From positions 1 to 64,000 of the forward strand of contig CAXXLC010000038.1 in NCBI GenBank assembly GCA_963677345.2: 64,000 bases of DNA, given 5' to 3'. Positions 52,532 through 62,425 of this stretch are shown here, in pieces (position 1 is the stretch's first letter; the number at the start of each line of letters is the position of its first letter). The notes under the pieces are model-generated. The model worked only from the letters and a program-made list of their open reading frames with translations. It was not told where the DNA came from and searched no databases. The stretch comes from Saccharicrinis sp963677345 (GTDB lineage Bacteria; Bacteroidota; Bacteroidia; Bacteroidales; Marinilabiliaceae). A program made the translations under genes and the position numbers.

Positions 52532-53685
52532 TTCTTTAATTTAATTAAGGATAAATAAGAATCTGCCATTTTTTTTACATTAAAATGATCTGATATTCTA
52601 TTTTTATTATACAAACCAATTTCTTCCACATGGGCATTTGCTTGTAAGAGAGTTATTACTTTTTGTGCTAAATCTTTCTCAGAATTGGGTTTTGTTAAAG
52701 TATGGCTACTGTATTTTTCTCCAAGAGCTTGTCTTACTCCACTTATATTCGTTCCGATTACAGCTTTCCCTTGCTCCATACACTCTAACACACCATTGGG
52801 ACATCCTTCTAAATTTGAGCTAAAAACACAAAAATAACTTTCTTTAATTAAAGGCTGCACTGGATTAAGCGTACCAATAAATTCAATATGATCACATAGT
52901 TTTAAGTCAAAAGCTAATAACCGAAGTTGATCGTACATAGAATCTTTTCTTCCTGCAAGCACAAGGAAAGGAAGCTCGACGTTTTCTAATTTACAATGCT
53001 TGATTACCAGATGCCATGCCTTTAGCAAAGTAACGTGATCTTTACGATCAGTAATATTAGCGATCATTGAAATTAAAGGTCTATTTTCAGCGATATTTAA
53101 TTTCTTGTGCCAATCTGTAAATTGAATGTTGTTATTGAAAGGGATTATTCCATTATTAATAACAGTAATTTCTTCAGGGTTTAGACCATAAACATTAACC
53201 AAAGCATCTCTTCCTTCAAAAGAATTAGAAACGATGGACGGAATATTTCTTATAAGTTTTTTCTCTCTTTGGGTATTGTATAATTTTCTTCCTTCATCAC
53301 GTTGATTCCAGAATGCAAAATGTGCACCGGTGTGTTTCCATATTTGTGCAACAATTTTGTTTGATTCAGATACATAAGGAATTAAAATGTCAGGTTTTAT
53401 TTTTCGAAATTCTTTTATTAACCTTAAATAGGCATAAGTTTTTTTTAATCTGTTTTTTTCGTGATGCTTAAAAGGAGTAACAATAATATTAAATTGTTCT
53501 GTTTCAAGCTTATTTCTAAAATAAACTCCATCTTCAAAAGCAATAAACGTTACCTTGTCTGATACTTTATTTTTAATATACTGAGCTAATAAATAGGCTT
53601 GTCTTTCGGCACCTCCAAAGGGACCTATGGTGTTGACAATAAAAACAAAATGTAACTGAGAATATTTAGCATAATCTATGGTCAT
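52528..53685 (-). CDS. Glycosyltransferase family 4
   Basis: A 385-aa GT-B enzyme: FVFIVNTIGPFGGAERQAYLLAQYI, DILIPYVSESNKIVAQIW, PLISMIANITDRKDHVTLLKAW, LAGRKDS and FSSNLEGCPNGVLECMEQGKAVIGTNISGVRQAL (E-x7-E). The GGAERQAY loop is typical of GT4 enzymes of O-antigen loci. It lies 8 bp downstream of asnB, in one operon. Confidence 0.93.
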   Translation of the reverse strand: MTIDYAKYSQLHFVFIVNTIGPFGGAERQAYLLAQYIKNKVSDKVTFIAFEDGVYFRNKLETEQFNIIVTPFKHHEKNRLKKTYAYLRLIKEFRKIKPDILIPYVSESNKIVAQIWKHTGAHFAFWNQRDEGRKLYNTQREKKLIRNIPSIVSNSFEGRDALVNVYGLNPEEITVINNGIIPFNNNIQFTDWHKKLNIAENRPLISMIANITDRKDHVTLLKAWHLVIKHCKLENVELPFLVLAGRKDSMYDQLRLLAFDLKLCDHIEFIGTLNPVQPLIKESYFCVFSSNLEGCPNGVLECMEQGKAVIGTNISGVRQALGEKYSSHTLTKPNSEKDLAQKVITLLQANAHVEEIGLYNKNRISDHFNVKKMADSYLSLIKLKN

Positions 53686-53693
53686 TATTATAC

Positions 53694-55538
53694 CTACAAT
53701 ATATTTGATTGTTCAAACCATTCACTTAGAACTAGTAGTTGCCAAGTAGAATAGGCTTCTTTGTTTGATATTATTTTAATAAGTTGTTCTTTGTTAAAGA
53801 TACTTTGCAATGCTTTTGAATCTACTATTTTTTCTTGACTTATTTTAAAGTTATTACCTTCAAAAAGCCATTTGTCTAGGGGTATTTCAAAACCCTGTTT
53901 TTTTCGATATATGAAATTTTCGTCGAAATCTTTCTCTAGTAATTTTTTGAGTATCGCTTTCCCATTCCAATTCCCATTTTTTTTATTTAGTTTGAAGTGT
54001 ATAGGTAATTTGCAAGCTAACTCAAAGATTGTTTTATCAACCAAGGGAGTTCTTACTTCCAAACTATTCATCATACTAGCAATATCTACTTTTGTTAAGA
54101 TATCAGATGGTAGAAATACTTTACTGTCGAAATATTGCGATCTGTTAAAAGGGGTGTTCTTTATGTAGTCCTCTTGATAGTTTTGTATAATCTCATTTGG
54201 AAGATCCACTAAAAAACGATATTGAGAATTCCATAGTTGTTCACGATCTGTTTTTCTCATCCTCATCCTATATGGTAGATAATTTTCAACAAAATCAACT
54301 TTTTTTAAAATATTTGGATATCGTTTAGGATGTATTTTATTTAATGTAGGATATGATTTTTCTATAAATGAATTCGGAAAAAATAATTTATCGGAATTAA
54401 TATAATTTAACCAATGAGGATAATGACTATAACCAGCGAACCCTTCATCAGCTCCATCACCAGATAGTACCATCTTAACTTCTTGAGAAGCTATTTTGCT
54501 AACATAATAGGTTGGGACAGCAGAAAAATCACCAAATGGTTCACCATAGTGTTTTACAATTTGAGGAAGTAGTTCTAAGGCATTTCCTTCTAATGTTAAT
54601 AACTTATGGTTAGTATTGTATTTTTTTGCAACATGATCTGCCCAGTATGACTCATCTACTTTAGAATCTTTAAATCCAATAGTATAAGTATTGATTCCAT
54701 CACCCAGGATTTGAGTCATATATTTTACAATTAAAGTAGAATCAATTCCCCCAGATAAAAAGGCTCCAAATTTTACATCTGCAACCGTATGTTTCTTTAC
54801 AGATTCTTTTATTTCACTTTCTAATATAGAAAGCCATTTTTTTTCAGAATATTTTTTTTGATTAAAGTTTAATTTCCAATAATTATTATTTGCTAATATG
54901 TTACCATTAAAATCTACTACCATATAATGAGCAGGTAATAGTTTTTTTATTTTTCGGTATATAGTTCTTGGTGCAGGTATATATTGAAATGATAAATACT
55001 GATCCAAGGCATAATAATCAATATCTTTATTAAACTCTTTAATCGATGTCAGTGAAGATATTTCTGAAGAAAAGGCAAAGTGACAATCATCATTATAAAA
55101 TACAAGTGGTTTTATTCCTAAATGATCGCGAGCTATAAATATTTCTTTTTTTTCGATATTTACAATTGCCAATGCAAACATTCCTCGAAAATGATTTACG
55201 CACGAATTACCATAATATTCGTAGCACTTTAATACAACTTCTGTATCAGAATTAGTTTTAAATGAATATCCTTTTTTTATTAATTCTTGTTTTAATTCTT
55301 TGTAATTATATAGTTCTCCATTGTATGTGATAATAATATTTTTGCTTTCATTAGACATGGGTTGTTGGCCTGTTTTTAAATCGATAATAGAAAGCCGTCT
55401 GTGTCCAATAGAAATATTTTTATGATTATAATAACCCTCTTCATCTGGTCCTCGATGTTTTAAACCATTGTTTAATAGTTTAATCTTATTATTATCTAAT
55501 TCATTTGTTTTGGAAATATATCCACAAATACCACACAT
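53694..55538 (-). CDS. asnB: Asparagine synthase (glutamine-hydrolysing), AsnB type
   Basis: A 614-aa two-domain enzyme. The class II glutaminase domain starts with MCGICGYIS (catalytic Cys2 after Met removal) and has RHRGPDEEGY-like KHRGPDEEGYYNH and NGELYNYKELK. The ATP pyrophosphatase domain has FLSGGIDSTLI and VLSGDGADEGFAGY. Such paralogues inside capsule or O-antigen loci often amidate glycan uronic acids rather than make free asparagine; which applies here cannot be told. It lies 7 bp downstream of the Wzt gene. Confidence 0.92.
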   Translation of the reverse strand: MCGICGYISKTNELDNNKIKLLNNGLKHRGPDEEGYYNHKNISIGHRRLSIIDLKTGQQPMSNESKNIIITYNGELYNYKELKQELIKKGYSFKTNSDTEVVLKCYEYYGNSCVNHFRGMFALAIVNIEKKEIFIARDHLGIKPLVFYNDDCHFAFSSEISSLTSIKEFNKDIDYYALDQYLSFQYIPAPRTIYRKIKKLLPAHYMVVDFNGNILANNNYWKLNFNQKKYSEKKWLSILESEIKESVKKHTVADVKFGAFLSGGIDSTLIVKYMTQILGDGINTYTIGFKDSKVDESYWADHVAKKYNTNHKLLTLEGNALELLPQIVKHYGEPFGDFSAVPTYYVSKIASQEVKMVLSGDGADEGFAGYSHYPHWLNYINSDKLFFPNSFIEKSYPTLNKIHPKRYPNILKKVDFVENYLPYRMRMRKTDREQLWNSQYRFLVDLPNEIIQNYQEDYIKNTPFNRSQYFDSKVFLPSDILTKVDIASMMNSLEVRTPLVDKTIFELACKLPIHFKLNKKNGNWNGKAILKKLLEKDFDENFIYRKKQGFEIPLDKWLFEGNNFKISQEKIVDSKALQSIFNKEQLIKIISNKEAYSTWQLLVLSEWFEQSNIL

Positions 55539-55545
55539 AAAATAC

Positions 55546-56757
55546 TTAGTTGTTTTTCCAATTTACAGGGATTAAAAAATGTGCTCCGCTGGCAAAGTTC
55601 GAATCAAGATTAATATAGCCCGCATTGTCATATCGGCAATAACTTTTTGTAAAGTCAACAGAGTTAAACATTAAACTAATTGAATGTTTTCCTGCATTGA
55701 ATTGTATCTGGGGAATTGAAAGTTCTACAGAATGCAGTCCTGTTTGGTTTTGTTTTACAATATAGCCTTTTAATTCATTGTTTAATATGTCTGCCACAGG
55801 AAGCATCTCTTGATTCCAGATTACAACTTGCAATGAAACTTCAGGTATATTTTTTTCTAATTCAAAGTCAAACTTTATTTTTAAATCGTCACCATGTTTT
55901 ATTGAGAGTGTTTCTCCAAGTTCTGTTACTTGGCTTTTAACCTGAAGTTGACAATTTATAAGATTAACGCCTCCACTTCCTGCAATATTTTGATCTCCAC
56001 TGGAAAACATATTATAATAATTTTCAATACCAACTCCAATCTGATTTGTTTTTAATAACTGGTTTCCGCGATTCATCAGCATTACCTCATTACAAATCCT
56101 ATAAATCTGAGGCATTGAGTGAGATACAAAAATAACAGCAGAGTTTTTCATTAGTTCACCGATAGCATTAAGACATTTGAAACGAAAACCTATATCGCCT
56201 ACAGCCAGCACCTCATCAATTAATAGAATATCCGGTTCCATTTGAGCCGCAACTGCAAACCCCAATCTCACCTTCATCCCTGAGCTGTAGTTTTGTACCG
56301 GAGAATCAATAAATTCACCAATCTCGGAGAATTCAATGATCGCATCTATTTTGTGATCTATTTCTTCTTTGGTAAAACCTAAAACAGCACCATTGTTATA
56401 TATATTTTCGCGTCCTGTTAAAATGGGGTTAAAACCGGCACCCAATTCAATTAAAGCTCCAATGCGACCACGCATGGTTATTTTACCCTGGTCGGGAGTA
56501 ATTAATCCATTTAACATTTTTAATAAGGTGGATTTACCGGCTCCGTTGTGGCCAATAAGACCAAGGCATTCACCTCTGCGGAGTTCAAAATTGATGTCTT
56601 TAACTGCCCAAAATTCGTTTTTGCGTAAACGACCATGGTGGTTGTTTTTACCAATCCCGGCACCTAATACATCTTTTAAACCGTATATTAAACTCTGCTT
56701 AAAATTACGGCAGAATTTTTTAGATACGTTTTCACATTTTATAAGTACTTCAGACAT
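55546..56757 (-). CDS. wzt: Polysaccharide ABC transporter ATP-binding protein with C-terminal substrate domain
   Basis: A 403-aa ABC ATPase. Walker A is GHNGAGKST (69-77), signature YSSGMKVRL (157-165), Walker B ILLIDE (177-182), all in the Wzt/TagH family context (GALIELGAGFNPILTGRENIYNN). Residues about 250-403 form the beta-sandwich Wzt_C domain, which in O-antigen exporters recognises the chain terminus. It powers the permease encoded at 57350. A GxxExxY gene is inserted between the two. Confidence 0.93.
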   Translation of the reverse strand: MSEVLIKCENVSKKFCRNFKQSLIYGLKDVLGAGIGKNNHHGRLRKNEFWAVKDINFELRRGECLGLIGHNGAGKSTLLKMLNGLITPDQGKITMRGRIGALIELGAGFNPILTGRENIYNNGAVLGFTKEEIDHKIDAIIEFSEIGEFIDSPVQNYSSGMKVRLGFAVAAQMEPDILLIDEVLAVGDIGFRFKCLNAIGELMKNSAVIFVSHSMPQIYRICNEVMLMNRGNQLLKTNQIGVGIENYYNMFSSGDQNIAGSGGVNLINCQLQVKSQVTELGETLSIKHGDDLKIKFDFELEKNIPEVSLQVVIWNQEMLPVADILNNELKGYIVKQNQTGLHSVELSIPQIQFNAGKHSISLMFNSVDFTKSYCRYDNAGYINLDSNFASGAHFLIPVNWKNN

Positions 56758-56886
56758 GCAGTCAGCTAATTTATTTATCAGTCATCAAATTATTGCAAGT
56801 AGTTTTGCTTGCGCAAAATGTTTGGTCATCGAATTATCACAGATTAACGCAAATTCTATATATTAATTAATAAAAATTTGAGCTAA

Positions 56887-57276
56887 TTAGAAGATTTGGT
56901 TATTTATTATTCTTTTGTATTGAAGACTTTTTTTTCCAAAATTAATTAAGATGCCTAATTTTGTATGTGTTGCTTTTAAGTAATTAATCAATTGAGCTTC
57001 ATGTTCGTATGTTAAATCACTCAAAGCTTTCAGTTCAATAATAATATCATCGTAACAGATGAAATCTGCTTTATAATATTTTTCCAGCTTTTCTCCTTTA
57101 TAATGGATATTTATTAAAGCTTCTTTTTGGTGAGGAATATTTTGTATAACAAATTCTTTTTGAAGTGCTTCCTGATAAACAGGTTCAAGAAATCCGTTTT
57201 TTAATTCTTTGTGAACTTCCATTGCAGCACCAATTATTTGATATGTTTCATTTTTATATAAAATACCTTCAATCAT
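56887..57276 (-). CDS. GxxExxY protein (PD-(D/E)xK-like, PF13366)
   Basis: A 129-aa protein with ILYKNETYQIIGAAMEVHKELKNGFLEPVYQEAL, where GFLEPVY is the defining GxxExxY motif, and KADFICYDDIIIELKALSDL, which carries the D and ExK of a PD-(D/E)xK-type fold, then LINFGKKSLQYKRI. The family is common in Bacteroidota and of unknown role. It sits between wzt and wzm, which normally are adjacent, and inverted copies of GTCATCGAATTA lie on both sides (about 56824 and 57331-57349), so it looks like an insertion. Confidence 0.93.
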   Translation of the reverse strand: MIEGILYKNETYQIIGAAMEVHKELKNGFLEPVYQEALQKEFVIQNIPHQKEALINIHYKGEKLEKYYKADFICYDDIIIELKALSDLTYEHEAQLINYLKATHTKLGILINFGKKSLQYKRIINNQIF

Positions 57277-57349
57277 AAACTGTCATCTAATTTTCGCTAA
57301 TCAACGTAAATTATTTTTTAATTCGTGGAAATTCGTGTTAATTCGATGA

Positions 57350-58192
57350 CTAGGCGCCGACTCTTTCAATAATAATAGGCATAGTAATACGATATAAAAT
57401 CCAGCCAATAAATAAAACGATTAGCGTAATTCCTATATAAATAGAATAAGATAATAACTGTTCTGCCGGTAATCCATTAAACCAGTTACGAGGAATATCA
57501 ATAAAGGGGGTTAAAGGATTGTATAGGTTAATGCTTCTTAATATTCCGGTTTCAGGTATAGGGTATACAACGGGTGCTAAGTACATTAAAACCTGGCTGC
57601 CAATCTGTATGATTCTGGAGAAGTCTTGCAACAACATTTGAAATGGTATCAGTAAAATACCAATGCTCATACCTGCCAGAATAACAAACAATACACCAAT
57701 AGGAAACAGCAATGTATAAGCTGAAAATGATGTTTTTAATATTAATGCAATGGTAACCAGAGCTATTAATTTGAGTCCGAAATTAAATAGCAGCTTGTAA
57801 AATGATGTAATCAGAAAGGCTTCTCTTGGAAAATTAAGTTTGGCCATCATGCTTTTACCCGCTTGTACTGTCTGGTTGGGTAGAGTCATGGACTCAGTAA
57901 AAGTTTGAAATAAAATAGTACCACACATTACAAAAATAGGGTAGGGGATGCCCGGAGATGCAATTTGTACCGCTCCACTTTTATTTAAAAATATCCATAC
58001 AGCAGCACTAAAAAAGGGAGGGATAAAAGCCCATATAATTCCTAAGAATGATTGCCGGAACATACTCTTGGTGTCCCTGATAAAAAGTTGTTTACCTAAA
58101 AAGCCCGCCTCTTTTAAATCTTTAAACATTGTTTTTATAGAAACAACATCTTTAAAATTTTGAGAAGGGGAATATATGGTTTCTTTGAGCAT
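57350..58192 (-). CDS. wzm: Polysaccharide ABC transporter permease
   Basis: A 280-aa ABC-2 type permease with six hydrophobic segments. It has the family block LGKQLFIRDTKSMFRQSFLGIIWAFIPPFFSAAVWIFL and, near the end, LYNPLTPFIDIPRNWFNG. It exports undecaprenyl-linked polysaccharide through the inner membrane with Wzt. It is the most upstream gene of the minus-strand operon; the region upstream is repeat DNA. Confidence 0.92.
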   Translation of the reverse strand: MLKETIYSPSQNFKDVVSIKTMFKDLKEAGFLGKQLFIRDTKSMFRQSFLGIIWAFIPPFFSAAVWIFLNKSGAVQIASPGIPYPIFVMCGTILFQTFTESMTLPNQTVQAGKSMMAKLNFPREAFLITSFYKLLFNFGLKLIALVTIALILKTSFSAYTLLFPIGVLFVILAGMSIGILLIPFQMLLQDFSRIIQIGSQVLMYLAPVVYPIPETGILRSINLYNPLTPFIDIPRNWFNGLPAEQLLSYSIYIGITLIVLFIGWILYRITMPIIIERVGA

Positions 58193-59351
58193 TTTAATAG
58201 TTGTTAGTTGTTAGTTGTTAGTTCCTAGCTCTTAGTAGTTAGTTCTTAGGCTTTAGGTTACAGTGCTTCAGACAGCAGCTGCTGGTGCGAGTTTGTAACT
58301 CGTACCTTTTCATCTATGCTGAGTTCACGGGTGAGGCGATAAGCCTGACGTTTGCGGAAGCGCAGCGCAATCCGTGTTAAATTATTCTGTAAATCATTTA
58401 CAATGGATTGGTGTTAATGATTTTTATCTCTTGAGCACAAAAATAAGGATTTGTAATCCGGTGCAGCAGCAAATGACTTTCAACTTTCTTTTCTCGCAAA
58501 GCCCGCAAAAGCTGAGTTAACTATTTAAATATTAAATAAAGATTCAAACTTCTCAATACTAAGAACGCAAAGACAAATCCTTACGGATTTTGGTTTTCGT
58601 TATGAAATTTTGTTTACTCTGCGAGCTACTCTTTAATCCTTAATCAATTTATCAACTCAACATATCAACAAATCATCAATTCAACGATTTAACAACTAAT
58701 TAATAGTCATCAGATTAATTGCTGCGCAATGTTTTTTTTGTCATCTAATTAACGCAAATTAACACGAATTATATTGAATGCGAATTGCAACGAATGACTA
58801 CGAATGACTACGAATGATTACGAATTAATATGAAATATAGCTAATTCCCACGAATTGTTATTTGCTGCGCAAATTGTTGCAACCTGAAATACTGTGGCCT
58901 TACGCCCTAATCAACTCATCAACTCGACGATTTAACAACTCGACAGCTAATTCATCCTTAATCCCTAATCCTTAATTAATTCATCACCTCAACAACTCGA
59001 CAAATTAACGATTCAACAACTGATTGATCGTCATCAGATTATTTATTGCTGCGCAATGTTTTTTTGGTCATCTAATTAACGCAAATTAACACGAATTCTT
59101 TATAAATGCGAATTGCAACGAATGATTACGAATTACTACGAATTATTATGAATACGAATAAATATGAATTACAGCTAATTAATGCGAATTGTTCTTTGCT
59201 ACGCAAATGTTTGCGGTTTGAAACACTATGGCCTAACACCTAAGAACTAAGAGCTAGCATCTAAGAGCTTTCTTTGCCTACATCTGTCAGCTACTGGCCT
59301 AATCCCTAATCATTAATCCCTAATCTTTAATCAATTCATCAATTCATCACC
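58193..59351. repeat. Repeat matrix upstream of wzm
   Basis: Next to the wzm start a clean 7-bp tract runs (units TTGTTAG, TTCCTAG, CTCTTAG, TAGTTAG, 58199-58255). Then come a minus-oriented GGTGCGAGTT hairpin (58283-58305), module G (about 58490-58625), TTGCTGCGCAA hairpins, GTCATCTAATTAACGC/AACACGAATT modules (near 58740 and 59070), a 10-bp tract (ACGAATGACT) and a CTAATCC 7-bp tract (near 59290). No gene is seen in this 1.16 kb. Confidence 0.8.
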
Positions 59352-59720
59352 TCAACAAATTAACGCTTTAATAAGTTTTTTATCAAACGTATGAACTAAA
59401 ACACCTTTATTTTTTCGGTATGCTAATAATAAGTTATCTGCATAATCTAGTTTATTAATAGTTAATAATTTTAATGCCGTAATTATTATTTCTTGTTCTG
59501 GAATATTGATGTTTGGATATTCTATTAATGTCAATAATGATGTTGTAATATCTTTATTAGGAATATTATAAACCTTTTGTAAAACATATACTACTTCGGC
59601 GATAATTTCACCCGGAATATGTATAGTTTTGTTTTCAATAATTATAGCGGACTGTTGGTGTTGTTCTTCTATATCCTTTAGTAGATATCGTAAAATATAA
59701 TTAGCATCAATGATTTCCAT
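59352..59720 (-). CDS. PIN-domain toxin (VapC-like)
   Basis: A 122-aa PIN domain RNase. The acidic residues of the fold are at IIDANYIL (Asp5), IPGEIIAEVVYVL (Glu), LDYADNLLLAY (Asp) and HTFDKKL (Asp). The family acts as a toxin by cleaving RNA, for example tRNA. It overlaps its upstream partner by 14 nt. Its position in a repeat matrix suggests mobility. Confidence 0.85.
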   Translation of the reverse strand: MEIIDANYILRYLLKDIEEQHQQSAIIIENKTIHIPGEIIAEVVYVLQKVYNIPNKDITTSLLTLIEYPNINIPEQEIIITALKLLTINKLDYADNLLLAYRKNKGVLVHTFDKKLIKALIC

Positions 59721-59946
59721 ATTTGCTTTTTATGTGTTTTTCATATGCAGAATTCTCTTCTGCTACTTTTTGTGTATCTGCATATTTACTTAAAGCACCG
59801 GCAGCGCCATAATCTTTACTTATTGGATTTTCATCATTATCGTCAATAAGTATAATTATTTCTGCTTTTTTGCCTTTAAATCCTTTTACTTCATCAAAGC
59901 GTAAAATTGAAGGATCTATAGTAGTATTTATTCTTATTGCTTTCAT
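59707..59946 (-). CDS. Antitoxin of the PIN-domain toxin
   Basis: A 79-aa acidic protein with a short beta-strand start (KAIRINTTIDPSILRF) and a DDNDEN stretch, then a helical C terminus. It overlaps the toxin gene by 14 nt, as is usual for antitoxin-toxin pairs. I do not recognise a classical DNA-binding fold. The assignment rests mainly on position and size. Confidence 0.72.
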   Translation of the reverse strand: MKAIRINTTIDPSILRFDEVKGFKGKKAEIIILIDDNDENPISKDYGAAGALSKYADTQKVAEENSAYEKHIKSKYGNH

Positions 59947-60851
59947 GATGTTAAGTTATAAAATATAATTTTATGAAATCCTGGAAAAACTATAAATAAT
60001 AGAATTGTTTCGCAGATTAACTTTTTCATAGATTATAATTGCGCTCTATTTTTTTATCATCGAATTTCTGCCAATTATCCCGAATTCTTTAACAACAAAT
60101 ATATGCTAATTACAGCTAATTAATGCGAATTATTATTTGCTACGCAAATGTGTTGCAATTTGAAATACTGTGGCCTAACTCCTAAGAGCTAAGAACTAAG
60201 AGCTAAGAGCTAAGAACTAGCATCTAAGAGCTTTCTTTGCCTACATCTGTCAGTTAATTCTTTCAACTTTCAACTACTTCTTTTTCTCGCAAAGCCCGCA
60301 AAACCGAAGTTAGCTATTTAAATAAAGATTCAAACTTCTCAATACTAAGAACGCAAAGACAAATCCTTATGGATTTTGGTTTTCGTTATGAAATTTTGTT
60401 TACTCTGCGAGCTACTCTTTAATCCTTAATCAATTCATCAACTCAACATATCAACAAATCATCAATTCAACGATTTAACAACTAATTAATAGTCATCAGA
60501 TTAATTGCTGCGCAATGTTTATTTTGTCATCTAATTAACGCAAAATAACACGAATTGTATTGAATGCGAATTGCAACGAATGACTACGAATGACTACGAA
60601 TGATTACGAATTAATATGAAATATAGCTAATTCCCACGAATTGTTATTTGCTACGCAAATGTTGCAATTTGAAATACTGTGGCCTAACTCCTAAGAGCTA
60701 AGAACTAAGAACTAAGAACTAAGAGCTAACATCTAAGAGCTTTTTTAGCCTACATCTGTCAGCTAATAGCCTAATCCCTAATCCCTAATCAATTCAACAA
60801 CTCGACAACTCGACAAATTAACGATTCAACAACTGATTGATCGTCATCAAA
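59947..60851. repeat. Repeat matrix between the two TA modules
   Basis: Contains GTCATCTAATTAACGC/AACACGAATT-type modules (near 60057 and 60527), TTTGCTACGCAAA hairpins, two clean CTAAGAG/CTAAGAA 7-bp tracts (60180-60230 and 60690-60735), module G (about 60290-60420) and a copy of the 10-bp tract ACGAATGACT. Much of 60290-60680 repeats 58490-58880. No gene is seen. Confidence 0.8.
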
Positions 60852-61184
60852 TTATTTATTGCTTTGCAAATGTTGCTGTTTGTTATAAAATAGTTTTCCA
60901 AATACATCGATATGTTGTATAAAATCACTATTCTTTATTGATTTATAGTCTACAATATCAATATAATAGGGTATTATACTTTCACTTAATTGATATTTGA
61001 GTTTGTGAATAGTATCCATATTAATACTATCACCATGAATTGAGATATCAATATCAGATCCATCTTTATAGTTACCTATAGCCCTTGATCCAAATATTTT
61101 AGCATATTCAATTTCGGTATGTTGTTTTAACAAACCTAAAATGGTATTAAAAGACTGATCACTGATTCCGAAATTATTGTTCAT
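60852..61184 (-). CDS. MNT-type nucleotidyltransferase antitoxin
   Basis: A 110-aa minimal nucleotidyltransferase. The motif AKIFGSRAIGNYKDGSDIDISI contains the GSR and D-x-D metal-binding residues. MNT enzymes such as MntA AMPylate and silence the partner HEPN toxin. It overlaps the HEPN gene by 11 nt, in the order HEPN then MNT. The C terminus is basic and Gln/His rich and borders the repeat matrix. Confidence 0.88.
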   Translation of the reverse strand: MNNNFGISDQSFNTILGLLKQHTEIEYAKIFGSRAIGNYKDGSDIDISIHGDSINMDTIHKLKYQLSESIIPYYIDIVDYKSIKNSDFIQHIDVFGKLFYNKQQHLQSNK

Positions 61185-61578
61185 TTTTTAAATAGAAATG
61201 TAATTTTTCTATCTCTGAAAAATATGAGTTAACAATTTTTTCAATTGAATATCTAAAAATTTCTTCATCATAAGTATGAGACAACAGATTGCGTTCTTGT
61301 AACATTTCCAGCCATAGTTCACCATTACTGATTAATTCAGCCTGAAACGCCTGTCTTATAACATCATTAGGGAATTTAGCGATTACTCCTTTTGATTCCA
61401 GAAAGTCCTTTAATGTTTTCCATGCAAGTTCTAATGTATACTCAAAACGTTGTATAAGGCCTTCTTTAGCTAAGTCATCTATTTGAGAAACAATATCAAT
61501 GGCATTATTTAATTGTATGAATGCTTTATTGAAATTAATGAACCGCTGCTTCCATCGTATTTCTTTATTGTCAGTCAT
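61174..61578 (-). CDS. HEPN-domain toxin of an MNT/HEPN pair
   Basis: A 134-aa helical protein of the HI0074/nucleotidyltransferase substrate-binding family: QRFINFNKAFIQLNNAI, ALEGLIQRFEYTLELAWKTLKDFL-like EGLIQRFEYTLELAW, and ERNLLSHTYDEE, which holds the R-x4-H RNase motif RNLLSH. It acts as an RNase toxin neutralised by the MNT partner. It starts the two-gene operon; repeat DNA lies upstream. Confidence 0.9.
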   Translation of the reverse strand: MTDNKEIRWKQRFINFNKAFIQLNNAIDIVSQIDDLAKEGLIQRFEYTLELAWKTLKDFLESKGVIAKFPNDVIRQAFQAELISNGELWLEMLQERNLLSHTYDEEIFRYSIEKIVNSYFSEIEKLHFYLKNEQ

Positions 61579-61760
61579 TTATTTTTTTATAGGCTATTTT
61601 CTACTAGTTGTTGATTTGATTATGATTTTTGTCATCGAGTTCTTATGAATGCGAATTATTATGAATTACAGCTAATTAATGCGAATTATTATTTGCTGCG
61701 CAAATGTTGCAACCTGAAACCCTATCACCTAAGAACTAAGAACTAAGAACTAAGAGCTAA

Positions 61761-61995
61761 TAATAGTACACCTCTTTAGCACAGAAGCCCCGGCATCAGC
61801 TGGTGAGCCATAAAACAAGGAAATTTAGATTAAAAAAATCGGTGCTGTTTGAAGCCCGTAGGCACGAAGGGCGAGTTCAGCGATTTTAATCTAAATGACG
61901 TAGTTTTTATGAGCTCGCAAGGTGCAGCCGGCGGACTTTTTGCCTACTTTTTTGACTGTAGCAAAAAGTAGGAGCCCTTGCGGCTTGAGCAAAAA
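61761..61995 (+). ncRNA. Structured dispersed element, copy 3
   Basis: Same nested stems as the copies at 28109 and 30631, with the inner loop GGCACG. It is preceded by an AAGAACT 7-bp tract and TAATAGTACA. Module G (62085-62215) follows. The rest of 61579-62425 holds GTCATCGAG/AATGCGAATT modules and short tracts, and no gene. Confidence 0.65.
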
Positions 61996-62084
61996 GTATA
62001 AATCTTTAGATAGAATTATTAAAATGTAATATTGTAATGATTCTGCCTTATTTATTTTTACTTTCAACTACTTTATTTTCTCGC

Positions 62085-62215
62085 AGAGCCCGCTAAGCCG
62101 GAGTTCACTATTTAAATAAAGATTCAAACTTCTTAAAACTAAGGTCGCAAAGACAAATCCTTACGTATTTTGGTTTTCATTCTGAAATTTTATTTACTCT
62201 GAGAGCTAAACTTTA
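62085..62215 (+). repeat. Repeat module G, further copy
   Basis: Same segments as at 31660 (TAAAGATTCAAACT, GCAAAGACAAATCCTTACG, TTTACTCTG), with a few differences. Confidence 0.65.
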
Positions 62216-62425
62216 ATCACTAATCTATAATCCCTAATCAACTCAACAACTCAACAAATCGACGACTTATCAACTTACATTTGATTCATCCCTAATAACC
62301 AGGAACAAAGAGCTGAGAGCTAACAACAAAGAGCCAGGAACTGACTACTACAATCTTTTTGCTATATCGATATGTCATTACTCTATGTTCTTTGTGGTTA
62401 TAAGTTTATTGTAAACTATGATTTA

